Part shown: piece by piece, positions 1-7,381 of the stretch
Layout of the letters: each line of letters starts with the position of its first letter
How positions within the stretch are numbered: the stretch's first letter is position 1
The notes under the pieces: model-generated
What the model was told of the DNA's origin: nothing
Database searches by the model: none
The model's input: only the letters and a program-made list of their open reading frames with translations
Translations under genes and position numbers: made by a program
From: Candidatus Ancillula trichonymphae ImTpAt
Lineage (GTDB): Bacteria; Actinomycetota; Actinomycetes; Actinomycetales; Bifidobacteriaceae
Direction of reading: 5' to 3'
Length of the DNA stretch: 17,126 bases
Assembly: GCA_000485475.1 (NCBI GenBank)
Contig: AXYY01000148.1
Location: 1-17,126 of the forward strand

Positions 1-1177
1 CAGGACGCGCCAACGAAGGTCCAGGCAAAGGAGGTCCTGGAGGAGGTCAGGTGGCACAAAGTGCTTTCACGCTGACCGGTTACTCCTCAACTGACGCAAT
101 GACTGGATTCGTGAGAATTCAACTGAAAAAATAGTAGATAGAGCAGTTTTTGGATTCGATGCTGCGAACTACAACTGCATAATCAGTAAAGAATTGGCAG
201 ACTACAACAAAGTTACAGTTGGTTCGACATTCGCAGTTGGAAATCCAAACAACTCAGCAGAAAGTTATACACTAAAAGTAGTTGGAATCTACAAGCAAGA
301 ATCGGAAAGTTCTACCGCAGGTAATTTACGCGCAGAAGACATTATACCAGTTCTAACAAAACATCTTCACCAATTATAAAACCGTTGCAGGCATTCAGGA
401 GAAGGGTAAATCAACTGCAGTTTCAAAAACTCTAACAAGGGCCTAGCGGGCAGACATTTGAGTCTTCATCCGCATTCACACCAAGAGTTTCAAATACCTT
501 CGTGTTCTCGAGCAAATCAAACTACGACGCCTTTGTTTCCGAGGTGCGTGCAGCTGGACTCAGTGAGGACTACATAATATCTAGTGCGGACATTTCGAAC
601 TTCGAAAGCGAACCGGTACTTTTAGAACCTGAGTAAATTTGCGAAAATATTTCTGCTGGTTGTGCTACTTCTAAGAGCCATAATACTTGCAGTTATCAAC
701 ATCTTCAACATTAGGGAGGCAAGTATGAAATTGGTGTGTTTACGACAATAGGCGTCTCAAAACCGAAGGTGGTTACCCAGTTCGTTGCCGAACCGAACTA
801 CTAGCGGTCACAATCATCTCAATTGTAATAGGAACTGGAATTGGAGCAACCGCATCGGTACCAGTTGCAAATGCGCTGCTATCTTCGCAGGTTGAAGTAC
901 AAAAGACCAAGTCAGAAACTACGCAGCAGAATTTCGGGCACGGTTCCAGCAGGGAAGGTGCAGGTGCTCCCGGAAATGCGGCTCGTAGAAACACAAATCC
1001 GTTCGGAACCAGTAGTAATGCGAAATATATTAACAAAATTAATGCAACAGTAAATATAACAGTTCTGCTCGAATTGGTCGGAATTGGAATACTACTAGTT
1101 GCTGTTGCATCAGTTGTATCAGCTGGATTCGTTGTCCGATATGAGAGCCACTGCAAATACTAGCGGACCGTAATTAG
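1..1177 (+). pseudogene. MacB/FtsX-type ABC transporter permease, decayed, 5' end outside window
   Basis: This is the C-terminal part of an ABC efflux permease with a periplasmic-core-type extracellular domain and the last FtsX-like membrane helices. Reading across frames gives recognisable pieces in the right order: a Gly-rich loop and TGYSSTDAMTGFV (frame 3, 3-110), FGFDAANYNCIISKELADYN onward (frame 2, 130-340), TNYKTVAGIQEK (frame 3, from 366), GLSEDYIISSADISNFE (frame 1, 550-610), a helix followed by NIFNIRE (frame 2, 626-716), KYEIGVFTTIGVSKPKVV (frame 1, 721-790), a second helix from LLAVTIISIVIG (798), the last helix, then the tail PLQILADRN and TAG at 1175-1177. At least seven frame changes fall near 112, 345, 435, 626, 717, 797 and 1146, most of them equivalent to single-base deletions. 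No intact frame exists. The ATPase remnant follows after 16 nt. The family call is from motif order and is fairly sure; the substrate is unknown. Confidence 0.8.
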
Positions 1178-1193
1178 TTGGAGGGAGTACATT

Positions 1194-1852
1194 ATGGCAA
1201 TTTTAGAGTTAAAAAACATTTCATATTCATACAAGGTTGGTAACCAGTTTTAGAAGGCGTTAACCACAGTTTTGAGTCTGGTAAAATTTACGAAGTTGTT
1301 GGACAATCTGGTTCTGGAAAGACCACTCTTCTTTCACTGCTCGCGGGTTTAACCAATCCAACTAGCGGGTGCGTAGAGTTCAATTTTAAGGATCTGACGA
1401 AGATTAACAAGTACAAATACCGTTCACAAGATGTTGGTGTTACATTCCAGAGTTCAATCTACTGCCGAACTTAACAGTTGCTGAAAATATCATCTTGTCA
1501 ATGGATGCATCTGGGAAAAGTTCATACGCAGCAAGAAGGAGATTGTTGCTGAACTGCTCAGACGTGTTGACCTTGATCTGTCATGCACCAACAAGGAGAT
1601 TTTGCACTTGTCTGGAGGTGAACAGCAGCGCGTTGCAATTGCTCGTGCGCTCAGTTATGATCCGAAGGTGATTCTAGCGGATGAACCTACTGGAAAAACC
1701 TGTACTCAAAAACACAAGAAGAAATTGTAGACATATTCACCGAGCTAGCGAAGGACAATAGGTATTATATAATAGTTACGCACTCTCCTGAGGTGTCCGC
1801 ACACTGCGATGATGCCCTACAGTTAGAGCGCGCGCACACAAGTCTTAACTAA
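1194..1852 (+). pseudogene. ABC transporter ATP-binding protein (MacB/LolD-like), frameshifted
   Basis: This is the ATPase partner of the upstream permease. ATG 1194 follows a good Shine-Dalgarno sequence (GGAGGGAG at 1180-1187). The start reads MAILELKNISYSYKVGNQ. All hallmark motifs survive: Walker A GQSGSGKTT (1301-1327), a Q-loop VTFQ followed by FNLLPNLTV (about 1438-1480), signature LSGGEQQRVAIARAL (from 1608), Walker B VILADEPTG (from 1668) and the H-loop IVTHSPE (about 1772-1792). The frame ends TSLN and TAA at 1850-1852. These motifs lie in different frames: breaks near 1246, 1451, 1516 and 1700 are each equivalent to losing one base. About 220 residues would be expected if intact, which is normal for this family. 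Because catalytic residues are intact while the frame is broken four times, the decay is either recent or a local sequencing problem. Confidence 0.85.
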
Positions 1853-1875
1853 CTTACTTTACAGAGGGTTACAAC

Positions 1876-1914
1876 CCCGGTGTAGCAAGCACTTCATCAC
1901 TGCACCGGGTTTTT
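1876..1914 (+). terminator. Rho-independent terminator after the ABC transporter remnant
   Basis: The stem CCCGGTGTAG (1876-1885) pairs with CTGCACCGGG (1900-1909), ten pairs with one G-U wobble. The loop is 14 nt and a run of five T follows (1910-1914). It lies 23 bases after the ATPase stop and directly before the end of a convergent gene remnant. On the - strand the stem is not followed by a T run, so it should act mainly on + transcripts. Confidence 0.85.
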
Positions 1915-1915
1915 A

Positions 1916-2382
1916 TCACTTGGAGTTGGAACTGTATGCCAAATATTGTCTAGTTTGATCACTGACTTTATTTTTGTCAACAAGGAAAGAGATTTGTAGT
2001 GCACCTGGATCGGTTCCAATTAACAAGAAATCCTTAGTATACCAGGATTTTCTGTGTACTGCTAATCTCGTCATAATTGGCGAAATCCTTACCAATCAAC
2101 GTTTACCGCAACGCCATCAACAACTTTAGTATTGCAAATGGTGTTAGCAATTACAAAACCTTCATACGTCTTCGGGTTACTCGGACTATACGGACAGGTG
2201 GGGTGATATGACCTTCACCAGATTTGACAACCGTATTTTGCATATCGATGCTATATTTATATTACACGCGAATACACTATCCTGTTCGCATTAGCGTGGT
2301 TTATGCCTATAAAAGACACCTCACCACCCACTATAATCGCTAATGCCGAAAGCATAGTAGCGATGCGCCTCTTACTCAGCAT
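1916..2382 (-). pseudogene. Secreted protein of unknown function, frameshifted
   Basis: ATG 2382 has a strong Shine-Dalgarno (AGGAG, 8 nt upstream) and begins a typical signal peptide: MLSKRR, a hydrophobic stretch ALAIIVGGEVSFIGI, then NHANA as a likely cleavage site. The first frame stops at 2257-2259. Coding character continues in other frames: NTVVKSGEGHITPP (about 2242-2195), PYSPSNPKTYEGFVIANT through KVVDGVAVNVD, GKDFANYDEISSTQKILVY, then DFLLIGTDPGALQISFLVD, ending YLAYSSNSK with TGA at 1916-1918. At least four frame changes are needed. If repaired it would be a secreted or cell-wall protein of roughly 150 residues. I do not recognise the family. It converges on the ABC transporter remnant and has a near-perfect promoter upstream. 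Confidence 0.65.
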
Positions 2383-2450
2383 TCTTATACTTCTCCTTCT
2401 CTTAGAGAGTATGAGTATCCATTGCACTACGCAACAAACTGTCACTGTTT

Positions 2451-2479
2451 AGTATAGCATACTTCTAGTAAATTGTCAA
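2451..2479 (-). promoter_or_regulatory. Consensus sigma-70-type promoter for the secreted-protein remnant
   Basis: Read on the - strand there is TTGACA (2479-2474), a 17-nt spacer and TATACT (2456-2451). The start site would fall near 2444, giving a 5' leader of about 60 nt before ATG 2382. It is the best promoter match in the window even though the gene behind it is broken. Confidence 0.75.
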
Positions 2480-2487
2480 ACAACTGC

Positions 2488-2535
2488 AAAACTTCTTAAG
2501 TTTTCATCAACACCTGAACGCGCAAGCAACTTGCG
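2488..2535 (-). terminator. Two small hairpins after purH, weak terminator candidates
   Basis: CGCAAG (2521-2526) and CTTGCG (2530-2535) form a 6-bp stem with a 3-nt loop just after the purH stop. AAAACTT (2488-2494) and AAGTTTT (2498-2504) form a second AT-rich stem. Neither has a clear T run on the - strand, so termination there is uncertain. Confidence 0.3.
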
Positions 2536-2544
2536 GAGGACGAA

Positions 2545-4173
2545 CTAGTGCGCAAAATGACGAGCACCTGTGAAATACATGGTGATGTCGGCGTCTTTTG
2601 CCGCATTGATTACTTCTTCATCGCGAATCGAACCGCCGGGCTGAACAACTGCCCGAACACCTGCATCAATCAGCAACAGCAACCCATCAACAAATGGAAA
2701 AAACGCATCTGATGCAGCAACACTGCCCACCGCCCGTTGCGGGGTAGTGCCAGAACTGTTTTTCTTGCCCAGTTCATTCGCACGAGAAATTGCCAAACCA
2801 CAAGAGTCGAGCCTGTTAACCTGCCCCATCCCGATTCCAACTGTCGCCTTATCCACAGCAAGTAGAACTGCATTAGACTTGACCGAGCGAACCACGCGCC
2901 ATGCGAACTCAAGGTCCTCCAAAGTCTTCGTGTCCGCCGGCGCTCCACTAACCAATGTCCAGTTGGCCACATCATCTCCAGGCGCCTGGAAAACGTCGCT
3001 GTCCTGAAGTAATAATCCACCAGAAATATGCCGCAACTCGGGCTGCAGCACAGTGCTAGAGCCTCCAAGTTCTGCGCCAACTTCAAGAATGCGTAAATTC
3101 TTCTTCTTCCGCAGAATTTCAAGTGCATCTGCATTATGCTTGGGTGCAACAATCACTTCAGTGAAAACTGGACTCAGGGCCTCAGCCATCTCCTTTGTTA
3201 CTGCCCTATTTGTGGCAACTACTCCCCCATACGCAGAAACTGGATCTGATGCAAACGCCCTCACATATGCATCAACTACGCTCCTGCCAAGTGCAACTCC
3301 GCACGGGTTCGAATGCTTGACAACTGCAACCACAGGTGAACCAAAATCCGAAACCGCCCTCAAGGCCGCACCCGCGTCCGTATAGTTGTTGTAACTCATT
3401 TCCTTGCCGCCAAGTTGCTTCGCGGTTACTAAATCTGCATGTTCAGACGCGCCAATTCTGTTCTCCTGAAGGTAAACTGCGGCTCTTTGGTGCGAGTTCT
3501 CGCCATAGCGAAGATCAGTTTTTTTGCTCCAAGTTGAAGCAAACCATGTTGGAATACCGTCTTCAAACTTCGAAAACCAGTTCGCAACCGCGACATCATA
3601 AGCAGCAGTGTATTGAAACGCTTTTTTCGCTAACTCAAACCGGTCCTGAATCGTCAAACCACCAGCTGCAATCTTTTCGAACACATCACCGTAGTCATCT
3701 AAACTGCTCACAACTGCGACATTTGAAAAGTTTTTCGCAGCCGCCCTGATCATGGAAGGTCCGCCAATGTCAATCTTCTCGACGCACTCACTGAACTCGG
3801 CGCCGGCGTTCACAGTTTCAACAAATGGATACAAATTGACAACTACCAAGTCGAACGGCTCAACTTCAAGTTCCTTAAGCGTCTGCTTGTGTGCGACATT
3901 CTCAACATCTGCTAAAATCCCGGCATGTACGTGCGGGTGCAGCGTCTTAACGCGCCCATCCAGGCACTCCGGAAAATTCGTCACTTCCTCAACGCGCACA
4001 ACCTTAATTCCTAGCGCCTCAATCGCACCACAAGTCGAACCAGTGGAGACAATTTCAACACCAGCACCATCCAGTGCCCTCGCCAAAACGTCAAGTCCGT
4101 GCTTGTCGTAGACCGAAACAAGTGCCCGCTTAATCTGTTTCTTCTCGCAGTTGTTCAATTGAAATTCCAACAC
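2545..4173 (-). CDS. purH: Bifunctional AICAR transformylase / IMP cyclohydrolase
   Basis: This cytosolic enzyme catalyses the last two steps of de novo purine synthesis: formylation of AICAR with 10-formyl-THF, then ring closure to IMP. The MGS-like cyclohydrolase domain covers about residues 14-150, with IVSTGST, the VKTLHPHVHAGILAD block (75-89) and KIDIGGPSMIRAAAKN (133-148). The transformylase domain follows, with RYGENSHQ (222-229), KHSNPCG (286-292), SGGLLLQ (384-390) and the terminal VQPGGSIRDEEV block (510-521). The length of 542 aa is normal. The longest start is GTG 4173, which overlaps the upstream membrane gene by 19 nt behind a GA-rich repeat. A TTG at 4158 overlapping that gene's stop as TTGA is an equally plausible coupled start and would remove five residues. 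It is the last gene of the - strand train. Confidence 0.97.
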   Translation of the reverse strand: MLEFQLNNCEKKQIKRALVSVYDKHGLDVLARALDGAGVEIVSTGSTCGAIEALGIKVVRVEEVTNFPECLDGRVKTLHPHVHAGILADVENVAHKQTLKELEVEPFDLVVVNLYPFVETVNAGAEFSECVEKIDIGGPSMIRAAAKNFSNVAVVSSLDDYGDVFEKIAAGGLTIQDRFELAKKAFQYTAAYDVAVANWFSKFEDGIPTWFASTWSKKTDLRYGENSHQRAAVYLQENRIGASEHADLVTAKQLGGKEMSYNNYTDAGAALRAVSDFGSPVVAVVKHSNPCGVALGRSVVDAYVRAFASDPVSAYGGVVATNRAVTKEMAEALSPVFTEVIVAPKHNADALEILRKKKNLRILEVGAELGGSSTVLQPELRHISGGLLLQDSDVFQAPGDDVANWTLVSGAPADTKTLEDLEFAWRVVRSVKSNAVLLAVDKATVGIGMGQVNRLDSCGLAISRANELGKKNSSGTTPQRAVGSVAASDAFFPFVDGLLLLIDAGVRAVVQPGGSIRDEEVINAAKDADITMYFTGARHFAH

Positions 4174-5531
4174 GTCGATTTTCTCTCTCTCTCTTGTCCT
4201 CTTTTACTTCCGCCACCCTTATTATATGGTATTATACCACTTTTTCCTACTTCAACATCGCTTATATCTTGAACAGTAGTTTTTTTGGATTTGACAACTT
4301 TGCACATTGAGTTGACCGTGAACACTGCAAATGCGGAACAAGTTACTTTTGACACTACGCTAAATGCCGTTACTAGAACTTGCACTCCAATTCGTGAGTT
4401 AATGGTATTATAAATATAACCACTAGAAATTACACTAAGAACTACCAACATCAAGAAAAGAACCGTAATGGTTAAAACTAGATAAATGAAATTGTTAAGA
4501 ATCTCCAAAAAGACCAGTTTGTGCGGATCTTGCTTAAAAAATCGACTGCGGCTGAAAAAGAATTGTGGCTCTTTTGAAGTTCGTGCGAATAACCAAACTG
4601 CACTCAGTAGACCCAATGCCAACAAAATGACCGATAACAGAAAGTGCATGGAACTGGAATTCTGAGTACCTGAAAACGTTGCGGCGCTCAAAATCGGCAG
4701 TGGAAAAGTTGCAGGAGTTGAATTTGTGAAGGCGTAGACCGAACCAGCGAAACTGAAACCAGTGGAAAACAATGCGCCAACTGTCCAGAACACAAAATTG
4801 GGCAGTGCACATAGTTCCAGAAACGAAATCAGTATCGCTTCCCAGGGTCCAGCATTTAAGGACTCGAAAATGGCTTCTGCTGCTTTTAGATTCGTTGACA
4901 AACCGTAGAAGTACGCAAGAGAAGCCAATGTGATGATGGATAACACCATAACCGCAGCAGAATACAAAGGCGCATAAAACTGGCTGGGTAGTGCAGTTCT
5001 CCGTAAATAATCTGAAATAGAATATGACGAGTTTCCAGCCAAGTAAGCAGTAAACGAAATGAAGTAGGAAATAATGATAACTCGTAGAATGTGCGAGACG
5101 TCTTGCACGCCAAGAAAACAAGAGATTAAGATAACAATAACTGTGTAACAAAATGCGCCGAAGTGTAGTGATGCAACTGACATCGGCCGCCTCAGTTTAA
5201 TCATGAAGTAGCACACAACGAACGAGAAGAGACTTATGCCTAGTAGAACGACATCGATGTTCAAATTGTTGAGCACAAGTTGTCCACCACTGCCCGCAAT
5301 CCAGAAGTTCGTGGCCATATCAACCGCCGCTGAAACCGCATCGAAGCTGGAGATGCTAGAATCTGGAGGGCTCATAAGTCCAGTTGCAATAAACAGCAGC
5401 AAAAGGGCAACTAGACAAACGATTACAGAAGAAAGCGTAACAACTAAAATGGGCAAGTTCTTAAGAACAGCAGCACTTATACCACTAAACAGTTGTTTCC
5501 TATCACTTTTTAACGCAAGTTTTTCATCCAA
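4155..5531 (-). CDS. DUF6350 (PerM-like) multi-pass membrane protein
   Basis: This integral membrane protein of 458 aa has about nine hydrophobic segments. The first spans about residues 25-53 (LPILVVTLSSVIVCLVALLL) and the last lies near 385-415. The PNFVFWTVGALFSTGFSFAG stretch in the middle resembles the conserved core of the DUF6350 family. In mycobacteria the family member PerM (Rv0955) lies beside purN-purH and affects cell division; the same proximity to purH here supports the call. The cytoplasmic tail is basic and ends in an Arg-Glu repeat encoded by a (TC)6.5 tract. The start is TTG 5531, overlapping the greA stop by 8 nt with no strong Shine-Dalgarno, so the exact start is uncertain. 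Function in this organism is inferred only. Confidence 0.8.
   Translation of the reverse strand: MDEKLALKSDRKQLFSGISAAVLKNLPILVVTLSSVIVCLVALLLLFIATGLMSPPDSSISSFDAVSAAVDMATNFWIAGSGGQLVLNNLNIDVVLLGISLFSFVVCYFMIKLRRPMSVASLHFGAFCYTVIVILISCFLGVQDVSHILRVIIISYFISFTAYLAGNSSYSISDYLRRTALPSQFYAPLYSAAVMVLSIITLASLAYFYGLSTNLKAAEAIFESLNAGPWEAILISFLELCALPNFVFWTVGALFSTGFSFAGSVYAFTNSTPATFPLPILSAATFSGTQNSSSMHFLLSVILLALGLLSAVWLFARTSKEPQFFFSRSRFFKQDPHKLVFLEILNNFIYLVLTITVLFLMLVVLSVISSGYIYNTINSRIGVQVLVTAFSVVSKVTCSAFAVFTVNSMCKVVKSKKTTVQDISDVEVGKSGIIPYNKGGGSKRGQERERKSTCWNFN
4182..4194. repeat. Dinucleotide repeat (TC)6.5 at the purH / DUF6350 gene junction
   Basis: Thirteen bases of alternating T and C. On the - strand this is a GAGAGA tract that encodes the end of the DUF6350 protein (RERER) and also lies 8 nt ahead of the GTG start of purH, where it can act as a purine-rich ribosome binding site. 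A change in unit number would shift the last codons of the membrane protein. Confidence 0.6.
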
Positions 5532-6033
5532 CTCTATCTACCGCAATAATCTTCACAACGATGTCCTTGCCATTTGGAGCTCTGTAACTAACCTCAGACC
5601 CCACCTTTGCGCCCAGAATCGCAACCCCCAGCGGTGAAGAGGGGGAAAACGCATCAATTCCAGAAGACGCATCTGCATTCTCGCGCGCGCCCAGAATGAA
5701 TCTAATCGGATCGTCCGCCTTGTTGATGCGTGCAGTAACCACGAGCCCTAGAGCAACAGAATCAAGACTTGCACTAGAATCTGCATCGGTACCAATCTTC
5801 ACGTGCTCCAACTTGTGCTCCAACTCAACTATCCGCGCCTCATTCTTCCCCTGCTCATCGCACGCAGCATGATAGCCACCGTTTTCCTTCAGGTCGCCTT
5901 CATTACGAGCTGCGGCAATTCCCTTGGTAATCTCTTCACGCTTCAGACCTTTACGATACTCAAGCTCTTCCTTCAACTTCGAATACGCAGCCTCAGAAAG
6001 CCAAACTACATCGTCGCTCAATCGTTCCCCCAT
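5524..6033 (-). CDS. greA: Transcription elongation factor GreA
   Basis: GreA enters the RNA polymerase secondary channel and stimulates cleavage of backtracked transcripts. The N-terminal coiled coil (about 8-80) contains the tip motif ARNEGDLKENGGYHAA; the acidic residues D47 and E50 match the functional pair of E. coli GreA. The C-terminal FKBP-like domain covers about 88-169 and includes SPSSPLGVAILGAKVGSEV. The length of 169 aa is typical. ATG 6033 lies 17 nt after the FKBP gene but the T-rich leader has no evident Shine-Dalgarno, so translation may depend on coupling. It overlaps the next gene by 8 nt. Confidence 0.95.
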   Translation of the reverse strand: MGERLSDDVVWLSEAAYSKLKEELEYRKGLKREEITKGIAAARNEGDLKENGGYHAACDEQGKNEARIVELEHKLEHVKIGTDADSSASLDSVALGLVVTARINKADDPIRFILGARENADASSGIDAFSPSSPLGVAILGAKVGSEVSYRAPNGKDIVVKIIAVDRVG

Positions 6034-6050
6034 ATATTCACAGAAAAAAA

Positions 6051-7187
6051 CTACTGATTAGCTGGTTTTCCAGCATCACCCTTAACTACTTTTTTATTCA
6101 CCTCAACGTAAAACACTAAATACGAATCAGCTGGAACTTTACCAGTCGCTTGCTTACCATACGCATGTTCAGATGGGATTAGTAACTCCAACTTCGCGCC
6201 CACTTTCTGTCCAGCAATACCATAACGCCAACCTCTAATGACATCGTTCAATGAAATATCTACTGGTTTGTCACCGTGATCGTACGATGAATCAAACTTG
6301 GTCCCGTCAAGCAACCAGCCCGTATAATGCACGGAAACTGTCGAATCTAGTGCGACGTCATCGTCATCACCAGCTTTCAAAACCTTGACGTACACGGCAT
6401 CGCTCTTCTGGAAATCACCAGGAACATTAATTGTTGTTGGCTTACTGTTCTCATCAAACTTAACCTCTGGAGCATTTGCAGGCACATCATAACTAATTTT
6501 AGGAGCGTCCGGATCAACACTCAAATCTGTCTGGCTAATAATTTCACCAACAATTAGAATTTTTGCATCATCACCAGTCTCCAAAGATGGCATGAAAAGC
6601 GCAAATGTCGCACCAACCTTCTTGTCATTGCAAAGTTTACTCAACCTGTATACAGTTGGATCCGTCTGTTTACTGGTGGAAATCTCCGAGAGCAACTTAT
6701 CTTCATCGCCGAAGATCTCAACTGGCATAGACTTCCCAAAATCCCAAGAAGACATAAACTTCTGCCACTTCTTCTCCTGATTTTCACTAGATGTGGCAGC
6801 ATTCTCCGGATTACTCGCATCTGCTGTTGGCGCTTTCGCGGCTGCATACGCGTACATCAAGTACCTAATATTGGCTTGACGACCAACTGAAATCGTTTCG
6901 CCAGTGCCGTCCTTCAGAACCACACCAGAGACTTTGTCTATCTTCTCAATGCCATCAAGTGTGCTCTCATCAACAGTTAGTGCCTCCTTTTTGTTTTCCG
7001 GAACCGTCACACTCAATTTCTTAAGTGCATTGTTGTGGTCACCAAAAGAGTTCTTGCTAAATGAACTGAACGCAAGGAGGAACACTGGCACAACTATTAA
7101 GCCAATTGCACCAACCATACTAGCAACCATAACAATAGTTTTATTCTTCTTCGACATAGGCTTCTTCTCTTTTGTCACCAGTAACAA
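6051..7187 (-). CDS. Membrane-anchored FKBP-type peptidyl-prolyl isomerase
   Basis: An extracytoplasmic prolyl isomerase or chaperone, 378 aa. A basic N-terminus is followed by one hydrophobic segment (about 17-41) without a lipobox cysteine, so it is probably a membrane anchor. The C-terminal FKBP domain (about 276-368) has VSVHYTGWLLDGTKFDSS, VIRGWRYGIAGQKVGAKLEL and IPSEHAYG, i.e. the usual substrate-pocket motifs. The middle (about 85-215) resembles a degenerate second FKBP unit (LKDGTGETISVG near its start, VGATFALFMP and ILIVGEII near its end), a weak inference. TTG 7187 is chosen because GAGGAG lies 6 nt upstream at 7194-7199; ATG 7157 is an alternative. The start lies inside the 3' end of the 55-codon small ORF (13-nt overlap), suggesting coupled translation. 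Confidence 0.93.
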   Translation of the reverse strand: MLLVTKEKKPMSKKNKTIVMVASMVGAIGLIVVPVFLLAFSSFSKNSFGDHNNALKKLSVTVPENKKEALTVDESTLDGIEKIDKVSGVVLKDGTGETISVGRQANIRYLMYAYAAAKAPTADASNPENAATSSENQEKKWQKFMSSWDFGKSMPVEIFGDEDKLLSEISTSKQTDPTVYRLSKLCNDKKVGATFALFMPSLETGDDAKILIVGEIISQTDLSVDPDAPKISYDVPANAPEVKFDENSKPTTINVPGDFQKSDAVYVKVLKAGDDDDVALDSTVSVHYTGWLLDGTKFDSSYDHGDKPVDISLNDVIRGWRYGIAGQKVGAKLELLIPSEHAYGKQATGKVPADSYLVFYVEVNKKVVKGDAGKPANQ

Positions 7188-7342
7188 TGTTCACTCCTCG
7201 ACGAAGAGTCTACATTTGCACTAGATACCTTAATACCATCAACATCGGCGATCACTACCTGCGACGAACTATCGCTAGAGTTATCTGGATTACCACTACT
7301 ATCGCCCGCACCGCCAACAACCTCAATTTCTACTGACTTCAT
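7175..7342 (-). CDS. Small hypothetical protein, 55 aa, between tal and the FKBP gene
   Basis: ATG 7342 is preceded by an excellent Shine-Dalgarno (AAAGGAGG, 7 nt spacing), the best in this gene train. The frame runs 55 codons to TGA at 7175-7177 and overlaps the FKBP gene by 13 nt. The protein starts MKSVEIEVVGGAG, has a Ser/Asn/Asp-rich middle, then VVIADVDGIKVSS, and ends RSEHCYW. It has no signal peptide and no membrane segment. It may be a real small protein, a translated leader that delivers ribosomes to the TTG start of the FKBP gene, or the remnant of a longer gene. No family is recognised. It lies 39 nt after tal. Confidence 0.6.
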   Translation of the reverse strand: MKSVEIEVVGGAGDSSGNPDNSSDSSSQVVIADVDGIKVSSANVDSSSRSEHCYW

Positions 7343-7381
7343 CTCACTTCCTCCTTTTTATCTTGTTTTTACCTTGTGTAC

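Noticed and set aside
841..1053. 70-codon + strand frame
   Set aside because: It is the wrong frame over the permease remnant; the frame from 798 gives the expected membrane helix and linker.
773..1156. 127-codon open frame on the - strand
   Set aside because: It is antisense to recognisable permease sequence on the + strand, has no plausible domain and no good ribosome site.
2383..2445. Longer N-terminus (start at 2445) for the secreted-protein remnant
   Set aside because: It would start at the predicted transcription start with no ribosome site; ATG 2382 has AGGAG and begins a clean signal peptide.
2670..3152. 160-codon - strand frame inside purH
   Set aside because: It overlaps the well-supported purH frame and has no family resemblance.
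3336..3749. 137-codon + strand frame opposite purH
   Set aside because: It is a low-complexity antisense shadow of purH.
4534..5151. 205-codon - strand frame inside the DUF6350 gene
   Set aside because: It is a shadow of the membrane protein gene; rich in Cys/Phe/Trp as expected from an out-of-frame reading.
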